A DNA stretch of 64,000 nt from Beaufortia kweichowensis (Eukaryota; Chordata; Actinopteri; Cypriniformes; Gastromyzontidae), in the NCBI GenBank assembly GCA_019155185.1, contig CM032800.1, positions 12,716,001-12,780,000 of the forward strand, in the 5' to 3' direction. Below are positions 50,861 to 63,414 of this stretch, piece by piece (the stretch's first letter is position 1; every line of letters begins with the position of its first letter). The notes beneath the pieces are model-generated. The model searched no databases, had not been told where the DNA came from, and saw only the letters and a program-made list of their open reading frames with translations. Both the position numbers and the translations under genes were made by a program.

Positions 50861-53072
50861 AAAAATTTACAATTACTCTATTGTAGTCTATTGTCACAAT
50901 TACTCTACTGTATGTGTGTACCTTACACACTATTTAAAATCAGGGACAGAATCATGGGTGGTAATAATAAATTGACACTACTTCCTTTAAAAGTTGATAA
51001 CGTGGGTTTTCCTCATTATTAGACCTTAGCACAGCGGATACCATACAAGAAAATTAGGATGGACGGGGAAGACTACAGTCATTGAAAAACAAACCCACAC
51101 AATTATGTAACCGTAAAAAGCATTGTCGATCCATGATTCAGTTTTAAACAGATTAAATCTAAACTGCTGTTTTTGGAGGGGGGGCATGTGGGCAAAAAAT
51201 AGTTCACATAGTTTAGCATCATGTGAAAAACATTGTGAATGAACAAGGCTGCGTTCTCTCAAATAACACAAAACAAAAGATAGTACCCAAAAGAAAAACA
51301 GAGGTTCATTATTCGTCCCACAGAGAAATGATTGTGCAAGTCAAATCTGATTGGTCGCCTGAGAATGACACAAACACAATAGCTCTCAATGAAATACAGG
51401 CCCATCTCACATAATGCAACGACTTCTGTGCAATTGAGAGATTAACAAAATAAAAAATAATTAATATGCCATCTGCCATCATAAAGTGTCCAAAACACAC
51501 TGAATGATGTTGTGTGATGTCATACAAACACACTGTTCTCTCTGAATGTTGCTGCAGCAGAAAGCTGGTACTCGAGCATCCTTCTCTGGCCTACCCTCCC
51601 CCTCACATCCTCCCCATCCTCGCATACATCCCTCCACCTGAGAGAATACCAGCCCAAATAACAAGCCTTTAAACCAGACACAATAAAACAAAGCAGATTT
51701 TATACATTACCGTTTCCAGAGAGAGAGAGCAGTTAGCCTTAGCGGTCACATCAGACACAACACAACCTCTCAGATTGAATCCCGGCTGACAACATCACAT
51801 GACTCTGTACCATCTGCTCCCTGCTGCAGCTCATGTGACACAGTGCTGTGGGATTATGGGATATGTAGTCCTGAGTTTAAAAACATACATAGTGCTGTAT
51901 TAAAGATATAGCTGTTTACACATTACAAAGCTGTCAGAATTTTTTTTCCTTACAATAAAAGTGACTAAGGCTTTCAGCCCCTAAGAATATTTAGTTTTTA
52001 GGTCTTTCAGGCTTAACACAACATAAAAGTAAATGAAGACAGAAATTATCACAGAACTTTTATTTTCTCTGTGAATTATTCACATAATGCATATTATGCA
52101 TTCATTTAGATTGCACAATTATGCTGATCACACCATTTTTTTTAGTGTAAATTGTGAAACTAATTTTTTACATTGTTCCACTTTTTTATCTACTGGACAT
52201 CAAAATCATATTTAATGTTATCTTACTTAATTTACATAGAAGACAAGGATTAAATGTAAAACAGGCAGACCTTCATAACAGACAGTAGCCATAAAATGTA
52301 CAGCAACCTGTATGTGGGGGTCAGCAAACACACCTCTGGGTTAAGAGGAGTACAGACATCCAGCCCACTCCACAAGGGTAACAAGGTTTTATATCATCAG
52401 TAGACGATCACTTTCATCATTTAGGACAGATTACATTTAAACTAACCCCAAAGTTCACATAGCCCAGACTACCTTTCAACCAGACTCTGCTGCAGACAGA
52501 GCGACCAACCAAAGCCAACGCTTACAACCCCAGCTCAAATGTGCTCAGAATACATAACCATTATTTATTTCCACAGATTTTACACTACCTGTTCCCAGTA
52601 TCTGCTTTAGGGGTGGCTTATGGAGATAACCACCGCTCCATCTAATTTAATGTTCAATCTAATTCTACAGGTGATTTGAAGGTGACTGCTAAGGAGGGAG
52701 ATGCGTTTCTTACACTGACTGTGGGAGAGCTGTGGTGATATGACATGAAATAAACCAGCATGCAACAACCTCCAGAGTGAATTATAGATGCCTCCCATCT
52801 GCTGACAGAGGAACAGTCTGTCATGTCAGTCTTTATGTTTAGACTAAACCGTTTTACTGTAACCTAAAATAACATTTTAAAGATTTTAACATATTAGAAG
52901 TCCATGCCATTTAAATGTATAACTTACAATTACTTAAGGAACAAAAAGGCTATAAATATTAAAAATATATTATATGTAATACTTACAGAATGTAAATTGA
53001 TACACGTCAATTTACATTGAACTTCATACAGTACAAAATAGAAAACATCCTCAAACACTACACTTAATACTA

Positions 53073-53118
53073 CATTTACATTTAGCTGACGCTTTTATCC
53101 AAAGCGACTTACAAATAT
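53073..53118 (-). repeat. SINE/LINE-type tail fragment
   Basis: The minus strand reads TTGTAAGTCGCTTTGGATAA then AAGCGTCAGCTAAATGTAAA, the standard 3' tail of fish SINEs. No head is present. Confidence 0.65.
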
Positions 53119-53324
53119 TAGGAGACAAATTAATACTACAGTAGGATTGACTTTAATAACATCATATATGTAAATGGTTTACTTGAAACATACATAGTAT
53201 ACAGTATGTTATATCTTTTTTTTAAACGAACCCTCAGAAAACCCTCTTAAAAATACTGTTGACATCAACATTAATCTACCTCATATTCATTTTAACATTT
53301 ACTTAATAATACTAATACTATAGA

Positions 53325-53355
53325 CTATACTATACTATACTATACTATACTATAT
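53325..53355. repeat. (ACTAT)n microsatellite
   Basis: Five to six copies of a five-base unit. Confidence 0.85.
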
Positions 53356-53371
53356 TATAATACTTACATTT

Positions 53372-53592
53372 CGCAATATATAAACAGCACTGGTACAGAA
53401 GCACTTCCTGTCTCAGTTTTTTAACACTACACAAATGTCAGAACAAAATACAATCAACAGAACATTTACAACTGACTTGTTTAGCAAACATCTTTAAGAT
53501 TTAATGTAATTTAAATATGTGAAATACAAAAAACTGAAACAGGAAGTGCTTCTGGACCAGTGTTGTTTACATCTTGTGAAATGGTCTATATA
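53372..53592. mobile_element. MITE with long terminal inverted repeats, copy 2
   Basis: The left arm GCACTGGTACAGAAGCACTT then CCTG is matched by the right arm CAGGAAGTGCTTCTGGACCA through TTGTGAAATGGTCTA. The interior is the reverse of 20395-20625 (GTCAGAACAAAATACAATCA against TTGTATTTTGTTCTGACATT). The outermost left end is eroded. Confidence 0.75.
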
Positions 53593-54879
53593 GTATGAAG
53601 AGTTGAATGTGTACTGACTGCACAGTCACTTCCGCTGGCATAGAGACAACTGTTACACTCCTGCAAGCAGATCGTTACTGATGTATACGGACACAAACAC
53701 AATACCATAACATATTAAACTTGTTACGGTAAGATAACCGTTAAAATTAAGTATGACTAAAAACAAGGAGGACTTTTTTTCACTTGCACAGGTGTTTTGA
53801 AGTTTGAGGTCCATTACTTCAGGATGATTAGCAAGATGAACTTGTACATACCTGTATTGGTTACAGTTCACATGCATTGTGATTTAAGTTTTCTTTTAAT
53901 TAAATGAAAGTAAATCCCAGTCTAAACCATTTGACATTGGAATATAAATACGGTTAATTGTTTTTCTGCGCTGCAGGCTGTATCCAGCTGCTTCTTATTG
54001 CTTTAGCATTAATGGGTGTGGTTACTAATCCCACTCCATTGTGTGCGCATGCGCACATTGGGCAGTTTAGGAAAAAGTTAAAAGTCCAAAGACGCTGCAT
54101 TTGTTCTCCAGGTAGTACTTGCTGAAGGATCGCCGCATTGTCGTTTCTTTCACAATTGCATGAATATTTGGTGAGTTTAAAGTTCATCTGTGAAAAAATC
54201 TTGATTTAATAATAGATCATTCACTCAATTTTAAACAATGTGTTATAAAACCAGTCAAAGCGCTGCTGTAATCTTATGTTCATTTTGAAATTTGTGCATA
54301 CTGTTTTGGGTTCACTGCATTGCTAAAAAAATCATTATAAAATTTGATTTGATTGATTTGCACCTGCTGTACATCTTTGCTTTCCTGTTTTCCATCTCAG
54401 TGCAGTCTGTCAAAATAAAAGTTCAGCACGACTTTCAGGTGTAGTCTCATTGTAAGATGTAATAAGAAAACTGAAATGACTAGAATAAATTTAGATTAAT
54501 TTCGTTGGTATGATATTGATATTATAGGACCAAGCCAGGCTTTTGCATGTAAAGTAAGTGGATTTTTTTGGTTTAACGCAATTGAAGCTTGTTTACCTTC
54601 ACTCAAAATGCGACAGTGGCACTTATGTAAAAATAAATACATTACAGTCTCATCTACGTGCTAATTATATTCATGTGATATAATAATTTTAATATATGCC
54701 CTAAAAATGGGAAGTTTTTTTCAGCTTGGGTCAAGGCATTTGTATTTCTTTGTGTCAAACATGCCATTGTTAAAATCCACTGCTCTATATTAGACTTTTA
54801 TGCTTCAGGGCAATTTCAGCATTATGGATGTGACATTTTCATTCAAAACTTGAAATATGGATTGTTTCTCACAGAATGT

Positions 54880-55260
54880 ATTTATTTTTACATTATTATA
54901 TAGATGTGACAAATAAGAGCAAACGTTTCTGAGAGGCAACATTGTAAGATTTCTGTGAATTAAAATGCACAAACCAAAAGCAATCCAACAACATGAGAAA
55001 AGATGACTCTTCAAAGAGCATGAAATGGTTATTCTATTTAAATTGAGGTGCCAATTTTTGAGGAATATAAACTGTTGGACGTGACAATTCTAAAATCAGC
55101 TACACCTGACATACAAAAAGGCTTCAAAAACCTTAAGAGAGAGCTCACATGGACATTTTAACACCAAATATTGACATCTTGGCTCTCTGCATGGTGAAAA
55201 ATGGTTTTTCATGGTAAGGTTGACATTTGCATGAAATTGCCCTAATAATAACCTGTTATT
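54880..55260. repeat. Dispersed AT-rich repeat, copy 3
   Basis: The most complete of three related copies (others 11150-11355 and 16010-16310). It contains TTTCTGAGAGGCAACATTGT, GAGAAAAGATGACTCTTC and TTTTTCATGGTAAGGTTGAC. Confidence 0.55.
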
Positions 55261-57077
55261 ATTTCTATATGAATTAATTAAAAAGAGAATCCATGGGAAA
55301 ATGTATCTTGTCAATGTTCTAAACATTTGAGCAGCTGAATTCACATTGGAGTGTGCAGATTTTATCCCTCAGTGTTCTCTTTATCTCACAGATGACTGAA
55401 CTCAAGATGGGAAGCCTATTCCAGTGAGTCCTTGAAGATAAGGTTCTGAAGCTGTTCATCCTGAAGATCTGCTGTTCTTCTGTAGAGCAATTGAATACTT
55501 TCTCCGATTCAACCCAAAGGAGCAGATAAGAATCTCTAATGACATTTACAACCCAAGTAGTTGGACAATTTATTTTCCTTGCCACTCTTTTTTTTTTTAG
55601 CCTTTTCCATTTTGAATCATTTGACACTCAAGCTTATTTGCTTGCTTTTTGTTTTAATGTTTTTTGAAATATGGCTCCACACAATTTAAACTCAAATTCT
55701 CAATAGAATATTAAGGCTAAATTCAAGGTGCTGCATTTTGACAGGAAGTGTAAACGAGCATGCAGAGTTTCTTTACTATAGCAGTAGTATCTTACTATTG
55801 TGTTTAGCTCTTAGCAGTGTACCAAATCAGAAAAAGTCACTTTTTCATATTCATAAAATCGGACTATAGAGGACATTGTGCTTTTTTGCCAGTAAAAAAG
55901 ATGAACACTTCAATGCGTGTGTTGGTGAGCCATTCACGCGTAGGTGCCAAAGCCTTTGCCATTATCTTGCTGAATAGGAGCTCTTTACTACACATAAGAT
56001 TACATTTACATGAAAACAATGTAGTGAAAAACTTTTCACACAGATCTGCAAAAACGACTGAAAGTGCTGTGTAATGTATGCTAGGCCAGTGGTTGGCCAT
56101 GTATTTTGAAAAGAAACACTTCTGTACTTTCATGCGCACATTCACATATCCAGGTTTTACTCCAAAGCCAATTTTAATACCATTTGATGGTCTATATGTG
56201 TGCAAAAAAAGTGTCTTCGCTGGTCGTCGCGGTGCAGCAAATCTACTTTTTGCTTGAAGTATGTAAATTAAGCATGTAGCACAAACACAGGGTCATGTAT
56301 ACTTGTATATGCACATGGACCGAACACGTAATAAGCATGCGTTTCACAGTTTACACGGAGACAATAACAACATTTTCAAAAACTTGCACTTTTTGTGTAA
56401 GCTTGCGTTTTCAGTTCCCCAAAACGTCATTGTTGTGTAAACGAACAGCCAAAACACATGAATAGTTTTTGGTTAAAAACGCTGTTGTGTAAATAGGCCA
56501 TAAGACTGATTGTGCCTGTTTTCAGGATTGGTGCCTGGCTGGTCTCTATAAACAAACACACAGCTGGCTAATCCTCTATGTGAACATGAATGCAAACCAA
56601 CTCCCTTTAGATCTGTTTTAATATTTTTTTCTCCAAACTATAATGGCAATTTCAGTATCACAGTACAAAGTCTTCTCATACTAAACCAACAGATTTAAAT
56701 TTGTAACGGAGACATGAACTCAAAGGTGGGAGGGTGGGAATGGAATATACAGCTGGATTCATTTTATTAGCGGTGATGGAGCAACAGATATCTGGCTCTG
56801 ATTATAACACATAATAAAGTGCAGGTAATGAAATGTAATGATGCATAGTTGCTCTGATAAATGAGAGAAACAAACCAGAACGGATTATCATTCACCTCAG
56901 ACAGTGGGTACCTGGGTTTGGGCTTGGTAAATCTGCCAAGCGGTCTGGCAGGATGTTGCATGCCGCCCATGATTCCATGTGCAAAATTGTATGCATGATA
57001 GTGTTTGTTTGTAGGATACATTAGATTGTTGATTTGTGTCTGTATTATATTGTCTTTTTCTTTGGGTTTACTCAGTG

Positions 57078-57245
57078 TGGCTTTTAGGTTAGAGATTAAG
57101 GCATGAAACTAAAAGGTTGTAAGTGTAAATCCCACAAGGAACTCTCTATGAGCTTTCAGCATTTATCTTTGGCAAGGCACCTAACCCCAGTTTGCTCCAC
57201 AGGAAACGTCCCTGTTCTGTATCTGCTAAATGCATGCTTACTTGC
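57078..57245 (+). repeat. tRNA-derived SINE
   Basis: A degraded head (GGTTAGAGATTAAGGCATGA, AAGTGTAAATCCCACAAGGA) is followed by the body TTGGCAAGGCACCTAACCCC then AGTTTGCTCCACAGG and the tail TATCTGCTAAATGCATG. The order matches a common fish SINE. Confidence 0.7.
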
Positions 57246-57744
57246 TTAAACATGAAACACCCCCTGCACATCTAAATGGGTGCAGGCAGGTGCACTAGAC
57301 AGAAACAAATAAGAAGAAAAATCCTCCACGCTGACTTTAGATTGCACGAAATCCAGGAAATATTGAGATGCCAGTGATACTGCCATGCAACATTTGTCAG
57401 GCAATTAAACATTTTTAACTCCTTAAAATGCCTGTTAAAGGTCACATGACTCGCAAACTACAGCAGTGTGCAAGATTTGTTTTCTACTTCATGCTTATTT
57501 GCTTATAAAATTTTATAATGAAATCAAAAGGGGACAGTGTAGCTCATATATGCAACCAAAATAACGCCTCGCTGTTCTCCTGGTAATTTCATTTTTTGGG
57601 TGGCATTCATATCATAAAGTCAGAGAAACAACAAATGTTATGCCAGGACATTAAAAAATGTAATCAAAAAGAAAAAAACAATTAACTTTGTCTCAACACT
57701 GCTTTATAACTTCAGAATGTATAGCAGTTGGATTAGCATAAGGC

Positions 57745-57872
57745 ATGTTGTGTTCGTGTAGATTAACTGGTAGAGTTCATGGGTTTAATCCCGAGGGTAT
57801 GCATTCTAATAAAATCTTGAATGTACTGTAAGTCACTTTAGATAAAATTGTCTGCCAAATGCATGAATGTTT
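57745..57872 (+). repeat. tRNA-derived SINE
   Basis: TAGATTAACTGGTAGAGTTC then CATGGGTTTAATCCCGAGGG (B-box-like), followed by the tail GTAAGTCACTTTAGATAAAA and TGTCTGCCAAATGCATGAAT. Confidence 0.7.
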
Positions 57873-58590
57873 TGTAAATATACAGTATTCCTAATGTTTA
57901 TATTGTAAAAGGTAGAATTGAGCAGAAGTCATTGTAAGAAGTATCTGCACAGCTAGATGAAACTAGAGATAAAGAATAATCCTAATGAATTTCACTCGTG
58001 AGACTCCAGGAGCTTTTGTTCTTGTGAAACATCTTAAACATAGTTAGGATACTTACCAGAGACGCTTTTATGAGCCTATCACCCCCAGCGGCACGAAACG
58101 TTAGCTTTATACTGCACCCCATGGACAATGTCTACTTATTGGGTTTAAAGTTTCAATGAGCAGTCGGGTCAGACGTTCCCACTGGCTGCTATTACACATT
58201 GTGATTTTCTTCAAAGAATGCTGACACAATTACGAAGTGGAGGGAGGAATTAGATGACATTAATTAAAAGGACTGAAATGGAATGGGCATTGGTCTATTG
58301 TGTGAGGTGCCAACGGTGGTACGGTGATTTACATGAATTGTGGACTTAAGCGCTTTTGTAAAGAGCCGTCTGAAAGGTTAATTCTGAGGTCCCTGTCCTC
58401 CACTCACATCCATCGGAGAGAAGCATGTCTGCCGTGCGGCATTCTGGGATATTGTTTCTGTGGGTGAAAGATAATGGATTAGGTCCAGCGAGGGCCAAGA
58501 GAGAATTTTCTCAGTGAGATGAATGAGGTGACAGGAGGCAGTTTGGAGTGGCGGTAAAAATATTTTCTGATTTCGCACGAGATGGATGAA

Positions 58591-58591
<1 letters not shown>

Positions 58592-58617
<26 letters not shown>
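58592..58617. repeat. (GT)n microsatellite
   Basis: About thirteen GT units. Confidence 0.95.
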
Positions 58618-58621
<4 letters not shown>

Positions 58622-60638
58622 GATAGCGTTTTTCTCATTTAAACAACAAGCTTTGTCATGGTTGGGATTTAATAATATTGTTTTTAGCCTCCAACTTCCT
58701 TTAAATGAATGAAAATGAAAGCTTAACGGATGCTGTACTGTTGGAGAGAGGGCTGATAATAAAGGAGTGAGATGCTCTGCCCGAGCTTTTATTTCCTTTC
58801 ATTCTGTTTGGTGCCGCACTGAAACTGCTCAATTCACATGCCATGCGTCGCATTATCATTTCTCACCAAGACATAGATGCATTGAAAACCTCTTACAGGG
58901 CACATTTTCACAAACTTCACCTCACCTCAGCAGACCAGACAATGAGAAAACTGATGACAGACTATGAGAAGGTGTGTTGCCTTTCCCACTTACACGATAA
59001 AGACATTTACATTCAAGTCGGCACTGTTTGCACTTTCATGTTGTCGAGTTCTTCAGAACTCTGGTGCCCGTTTTACATTCTACAGTATGTGTTTCTAGCA
59101 TATATTGTACAATCACAGCCACTCGAAATCACAGCCACAAACTTTTCTGAATCAAAACAAGGCCACTGTGAAAGCGTTAAGAGATTTGAGTTGGAATTGC
59201 AAATGTGAACAGCAGGAGCATTGGTGTAATCCAAAAGGCTTTTTTTCACTGGGGACGCGGGCTGGGAGCAAACTCTGCTTGTAATTTTCAGCTTTTCAAC
59301 ATCGACTTTATTCAGTCCTCCCTCAGCGTGAGTTTTGCGACTATGCAGAGTTAAATTACATCTGGTTGAATTTAAAGTTTGACACAATAGTCCAGGACTG
59401 CATGCTGGGAATGATGTCGGCTGTCCATCTGGATGTGATGAATGTCCTATGGACTGTTTTTAATCTCCCTTGAGTTCACTATTTTCACAATATTAATAGC
59501 ATTTTTGTGTTTTCTACATCACATGTCATCACATTTTTTTGTTAAATTGTGTAAACATTGGCAAAACATGTACAACCTGATCTAAATGTTAATGACTGTC
59601 TAAGTAGTTGTCTGATGGTCTTTGTGTGACTGTTTATGTAATTGTCCGTCTATCTCTGTCCATCCATATATCCATTCATATATCCATCTATAGATTTCTG
59701 TCCGTCGTCCGTCCGTCCTTGTTTCTTTTTTTGCTGGTTATTAGAATTCACCTTTAAACATCAAAGGTGACACAATTTCCTATGACCCTTTCGTGATGTC
59801 TTTCTTCTCATTAGCTTACATGTCTTTAAGATCTTCTTCAGCACCATCGTTCTGGACGTTGCTAGGGCTCATTCGTACTGTAGCCAAGGTTAGGCGATTT
59901 GCGTGTGATTTGGTCACAACCTTGTAGTCCCATCAGTGTGGGTTCAATTATCAAGCTTATTTATTATTACTTGACATTAAGCCCAAACCTACCTCTTTAG
60001 TCAGGAATCAACAAGCCGGACCGTGCTTAAGCTTGTGAAATGAATGTGATCATAATGGACATCCAGCACTCTGCTGGAGAGGTTCTTTACTGCCCGAACG
60101 ACCTCTTCCTTAGTCACCCCTCTGTTTTAAATGCCACTTGCAAATGCTTTCCAGGGCAACTTAAAAATCCATTTCCCACTTCACTTACCCATTCAAAGCC
60201 CATTCGTCTTGCCGATATTCCTGTGTTTTACGTATTGATTTGCTGCTTTGATCTTGCACGGCGAGCTACAGGCTGAAGGGGACCTTCAGAGGAGCAGGAC
60301 TATATTAGAGGCATCTCTGCCTTGTGATGCTCTGTTCTCAGGGAATGCCACTATTAAACAGGAAGTGACTTTGACCCACATTCACATAATAAAGGAACTC
60401 ATTGTTGGTGAACAACATAACGGAAGTAAAAAAAAGAAAATGACTGAAAATTGTCAGTGCACATTATGTCTGAACTGCTTTTTTATCAGTGGTGCGTAAG
60501 AGTAACTAGTTAGGCAAGTCATTACAAACATTTGTTATACAAAACTCTGTCCGTCTGTGTCTGTCAGCTCTGTCTGTTTATCCATCCGTGTATCCATCTA
60601 TCTTTTTATCTGACTGTCTAAGATTTTAATAGCTGTTA

Positions 60639-60850
60639 AAGGGATAGTTCACCCCAAAATTGAATTTCTTCTATTCACCATGTCATTTCAAACCATTTTT
60701 TTCTTCTTCAGGACACGAAAGACGATATATTTAAAGAATGTTGGTAACCAAACAACATTTACCCTTATTGACTTTTCTTGTATGGACACAAACCCACTGA
60801 GACATTTTTTTTAAATATCATCTTTTGTGTTCTACAAAAGGGGTCATGGG
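60639..60850. mobile_element. Foldback MITE (TTAA family), copy with left end intact
   Basis: Starts TTAA AGGGATAGTTCACCCC, matching the terminal repeat of the intact copy at 12745-13026. It continues with ATGTCATTTCAAACC, GGTAACCAAACAACATTTAC and CATCTTTTGTGTTCTACAAA. The right terminal repeat is absent. Confidence 0.75.
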
Positions 60851-61291
60851 GATTTAGATGCACAACTTTTGGCAGATTTGTTATACTTGCTCTAAATTAG
60901 AGTGTGTTACTATAATTTACGAAACTAAACATGATGTAACTAAATACCTTTTCACAGAGAGCTTGTCTATTATTTAACTGATTTCAATTATAAGTAGCTT
61001 ATAGCTTATCAGTGTGCTTTTTTTTTTTCTAACTTGCAACTTTTCAGCCTTCCAGCTTCAACCACCCAGACATGCTGACCTGTGTATCACCCTCCAACAG
61101 TTCTGTTATAATACACACAGCAGCCTTCCTTCCCAACAGCTTTATGACTGCTGACGCAGCCTCACAGATGCCCATCATCTCCATAGAGTAACGCTGATGC
61201 CTTGTCACCTCTGTCACACTTGATGTTCTTGAGATGTTTAGCATATGATCAGATGACTGATATTAAAATATCTATATTTGTGTCTCCGCAG

Positions 61292-61564
61292 GGGCTGGGG
61301 GAGGACCAAACGGTGAACAAGAATGACCCAGGAACTCACCGTACACGTTCAGAAAGCGGGCAGCCTGACGGGTGCCGGGGGATCGGTGGATCGATATATC
61401 TATGCTCGGCTAACAAGCGGTTATATTTAGCCTCCAGACACGTATCAAAGCGTGGTTGCGTGGGTTCCCACCTGCAAAGAAACTGCTTCTCTGTCATCTT
61501 CTCTATAAGAAGCAGGTGAGGGGATAGACCCGTCAGCGCAGCGTTTGATACTGAGAGAATGCAA
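61292..61564 (+). other. Exon-like block (splice signals on both strands)
   Basis: On the plus strand, TTTGTGTCTCCGCAG precedes 61292, and donors GCAG|gtgagg (after 61515) or GCAA|gtaagt (after 61564) follow. On the minus strand, TTTCTTTGCAG precedes 61471, and TACG|gtgagt follows 61340, outlining a 132-base exon open in one frame. Neither translation is recognised. A plus-strand reading could be a 5' exon of a head-to-head neighbour. A minus-strand reading could be the missing 5' non-coding exon of TSNARE1. Both could also be chance. Confidence 0.25.
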
Positions 61565-62296
61565 GTAAGTGACGCTGTCATGCGTTAAAACCATCACACT
61601 CAGTTTTACTGTCATTTGTTCAAAGAAAAAAAATTAATAATATTTAACTTTACTTATTGTGTGCAAGTATAGATGCATGTCCTTTTGTGTTTTACTCGAG
61701 CCTACTGTACATCTGTGGTTGCATTTGTGTGATCAGTGAGATTATCCTCCCGTATGCATAAAGAAATAAATAATTACAATGATCTATTATTGTCCAATCA
61801 GACGTGCTGATGCTCAGCCTGCCCATGCTTTTAAAGCATTTTTCTTTATTAGAGATTTTATCAGAGATTTCAGCATAATTGTCTTGTAGCCTGAAATCTT
61901 TCAATGTTTAATACAAGGAAAAAGCTTTACCGACAGAGTATATTAATTAGGCAGAGTGAATTTTCTTGGGTAAAAACAGGTGCGCCTTTTAACGGGAGGC
62001 CGAAGGTATAAACGTGGTCATCGAGTTGGAGTGTTTTGCCAAACATGAAATCCATTTATAATAAATCCATATAACTGATACATCCCTCCCTTCATTGTGC
62101 AGCTATTGATAATGCTACACTAAATTCAGTGCAACAGTAAGAAATTCCTGTCTGTGAGTGTGTGTGTACGTGACGGAGGGACAATATGTATGCTAGTGTG
62201 TATGTGTTTGTGTGAAAATAAGCGTATTTAATCATTTGGTGCCGCTCCAGCTCCTGTGTGCCAGAGGCAGTGTTGGCGTGACGGTGTGTGACTAAC

Positions 62297-62418
62297 TGGG
62301 CGGGGGGGTTGGCAGAGGGACGGGAAGAATGTATGTCAGCTGGGATTGGTTTCTGCTTCCTGCTCTGCATGGATTCGGCTCGGCCCGGGTTCAGTCTTCA
62401 TTGGAGACCGTGACGTCA
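62297..62418 (-). promoter_or_regulatory. Promoter-like cluster: CRE, two CCAAT boxes, GC box
   Basis: A palindromic CRE, TGACGTCA, lies at 62411-62418. CCAAT pentamers on the minus strand lie at 62400-62404 and 62345-62349, and a GC-box-like GGGCGGGGGGG at 62297-62307. Read on the minus strand the order is CRE, CCAAT, CCAAT, GC box, a plausible arrangement for a TATA-less promoter starting transcription near 62.27 kb toward TSNARE1. No transcript evidence is available. Confidence 0.3.
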
Positions 62419-62749
62419 TGATTTAGCCTAGGTTAGAATATAACGCGTGTTCCTGTTAGTAAGATAATACAACAACTTGGAAATGGAGTATAGCATGTAT
62501 GCCAATATAAGTGTTATGATGTGTTGGCATTAAAATGTTTTTAGCAAGCGAGATTGTATCATGTTTCTGTAAAGGGTTCACGGATGAGGAGCGTTTTAGC
62601 TGTATTTTGAATATTTAATGGGATACAGATGTATGCGAGTTTAACAACTAAAAAACTGGATTGTTCACTGAAACGTAATAATTATAATTAGTTATTAAAT
62701 TAAAATATTTATCATTTGCATTTAAACTCATGTAATTCAAAAACAATGT

Positions 62750-62970
62750 ATATGACTATCTTCTGTGAAACACGGAAGAAATTGAGAACTGTCTCTGTGG
62801 GGTTTTTTTCGTTGTTGTTCATAAAATGGAAGTCAATAGGGGTCAAGGTGGTTTGGTTACCAACATTCTTCTTCATCTTTTGTGTTCTGCATTAAAAAGA
62901 AAGCCATACAGGTTTGAAATTACATGAGGCAGAGTGATGATTTTTTTCTTTGGTTGAACTATTTCAGTTC
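62750..62970. mobile_element. Foldback MITE (TTAA family), degraded copy
   Basis: GACTATCTTCTGTGAAACAC, GGAAGTCAATAGGGGTCAAG, TGGTTTGGTTACCAACATTC and AAAGCCATACAGGTTTGAAA follow the order of the intact copy at 12745-13026. The right end GGTTGAACTATTTCAG has lost its TTAA. Confidence 0.7.
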
Positions 62971-63392
62971 AGATTTGAGCGTTTTAGTCTTAACCTCCAA
63001 TTTAAAGTATCAGAATAATTATTAGGTCTATGATACGTAGATAGGTGGTCTTTATGGCAGCCCCACACCATCTTTGCTCATGGTTGCCCGGTTCTGGGAA
63101 TTTTTTTGAGCCAATCACCTGAGCCGTAAATGACTTTAACTACTTAATTGGCAGCCGCAGGATAATTGCATCCTGACGAGGCTGATTGGCTGATGGCACA
63201 CACACGGTCTGCTTCAATAGTGACTATCCTGAGATGGGGAATAATAAATCTCTATTTGATTCTTTAAGAGCCCTGTTAAAACTGGGCACTGGTAAAACAT
63301 TTCTTAACATATTGAAATTTTGTTAGAATGAACAACTTTTTGCCTGTAGTGGAAGTAACATCCACCAGTAACTTTTTTTCTTATATGTATAC

Positions 63393-63414
63393 GTGTGTGT
63401 GTGTGTGTGTGTGT
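63393..63414. repeat. (GT)n microsatellite
   Basis: About eleven GT units after ATATGTATAC. Confidence 0.9.

Noticed and set aside
57745..57872. Possible tRNA gene (B-box-like GGGTTTAATCCC)
   Set aside because: No intact cloverleaf can be built, and the downstream tail identifies a SINE.
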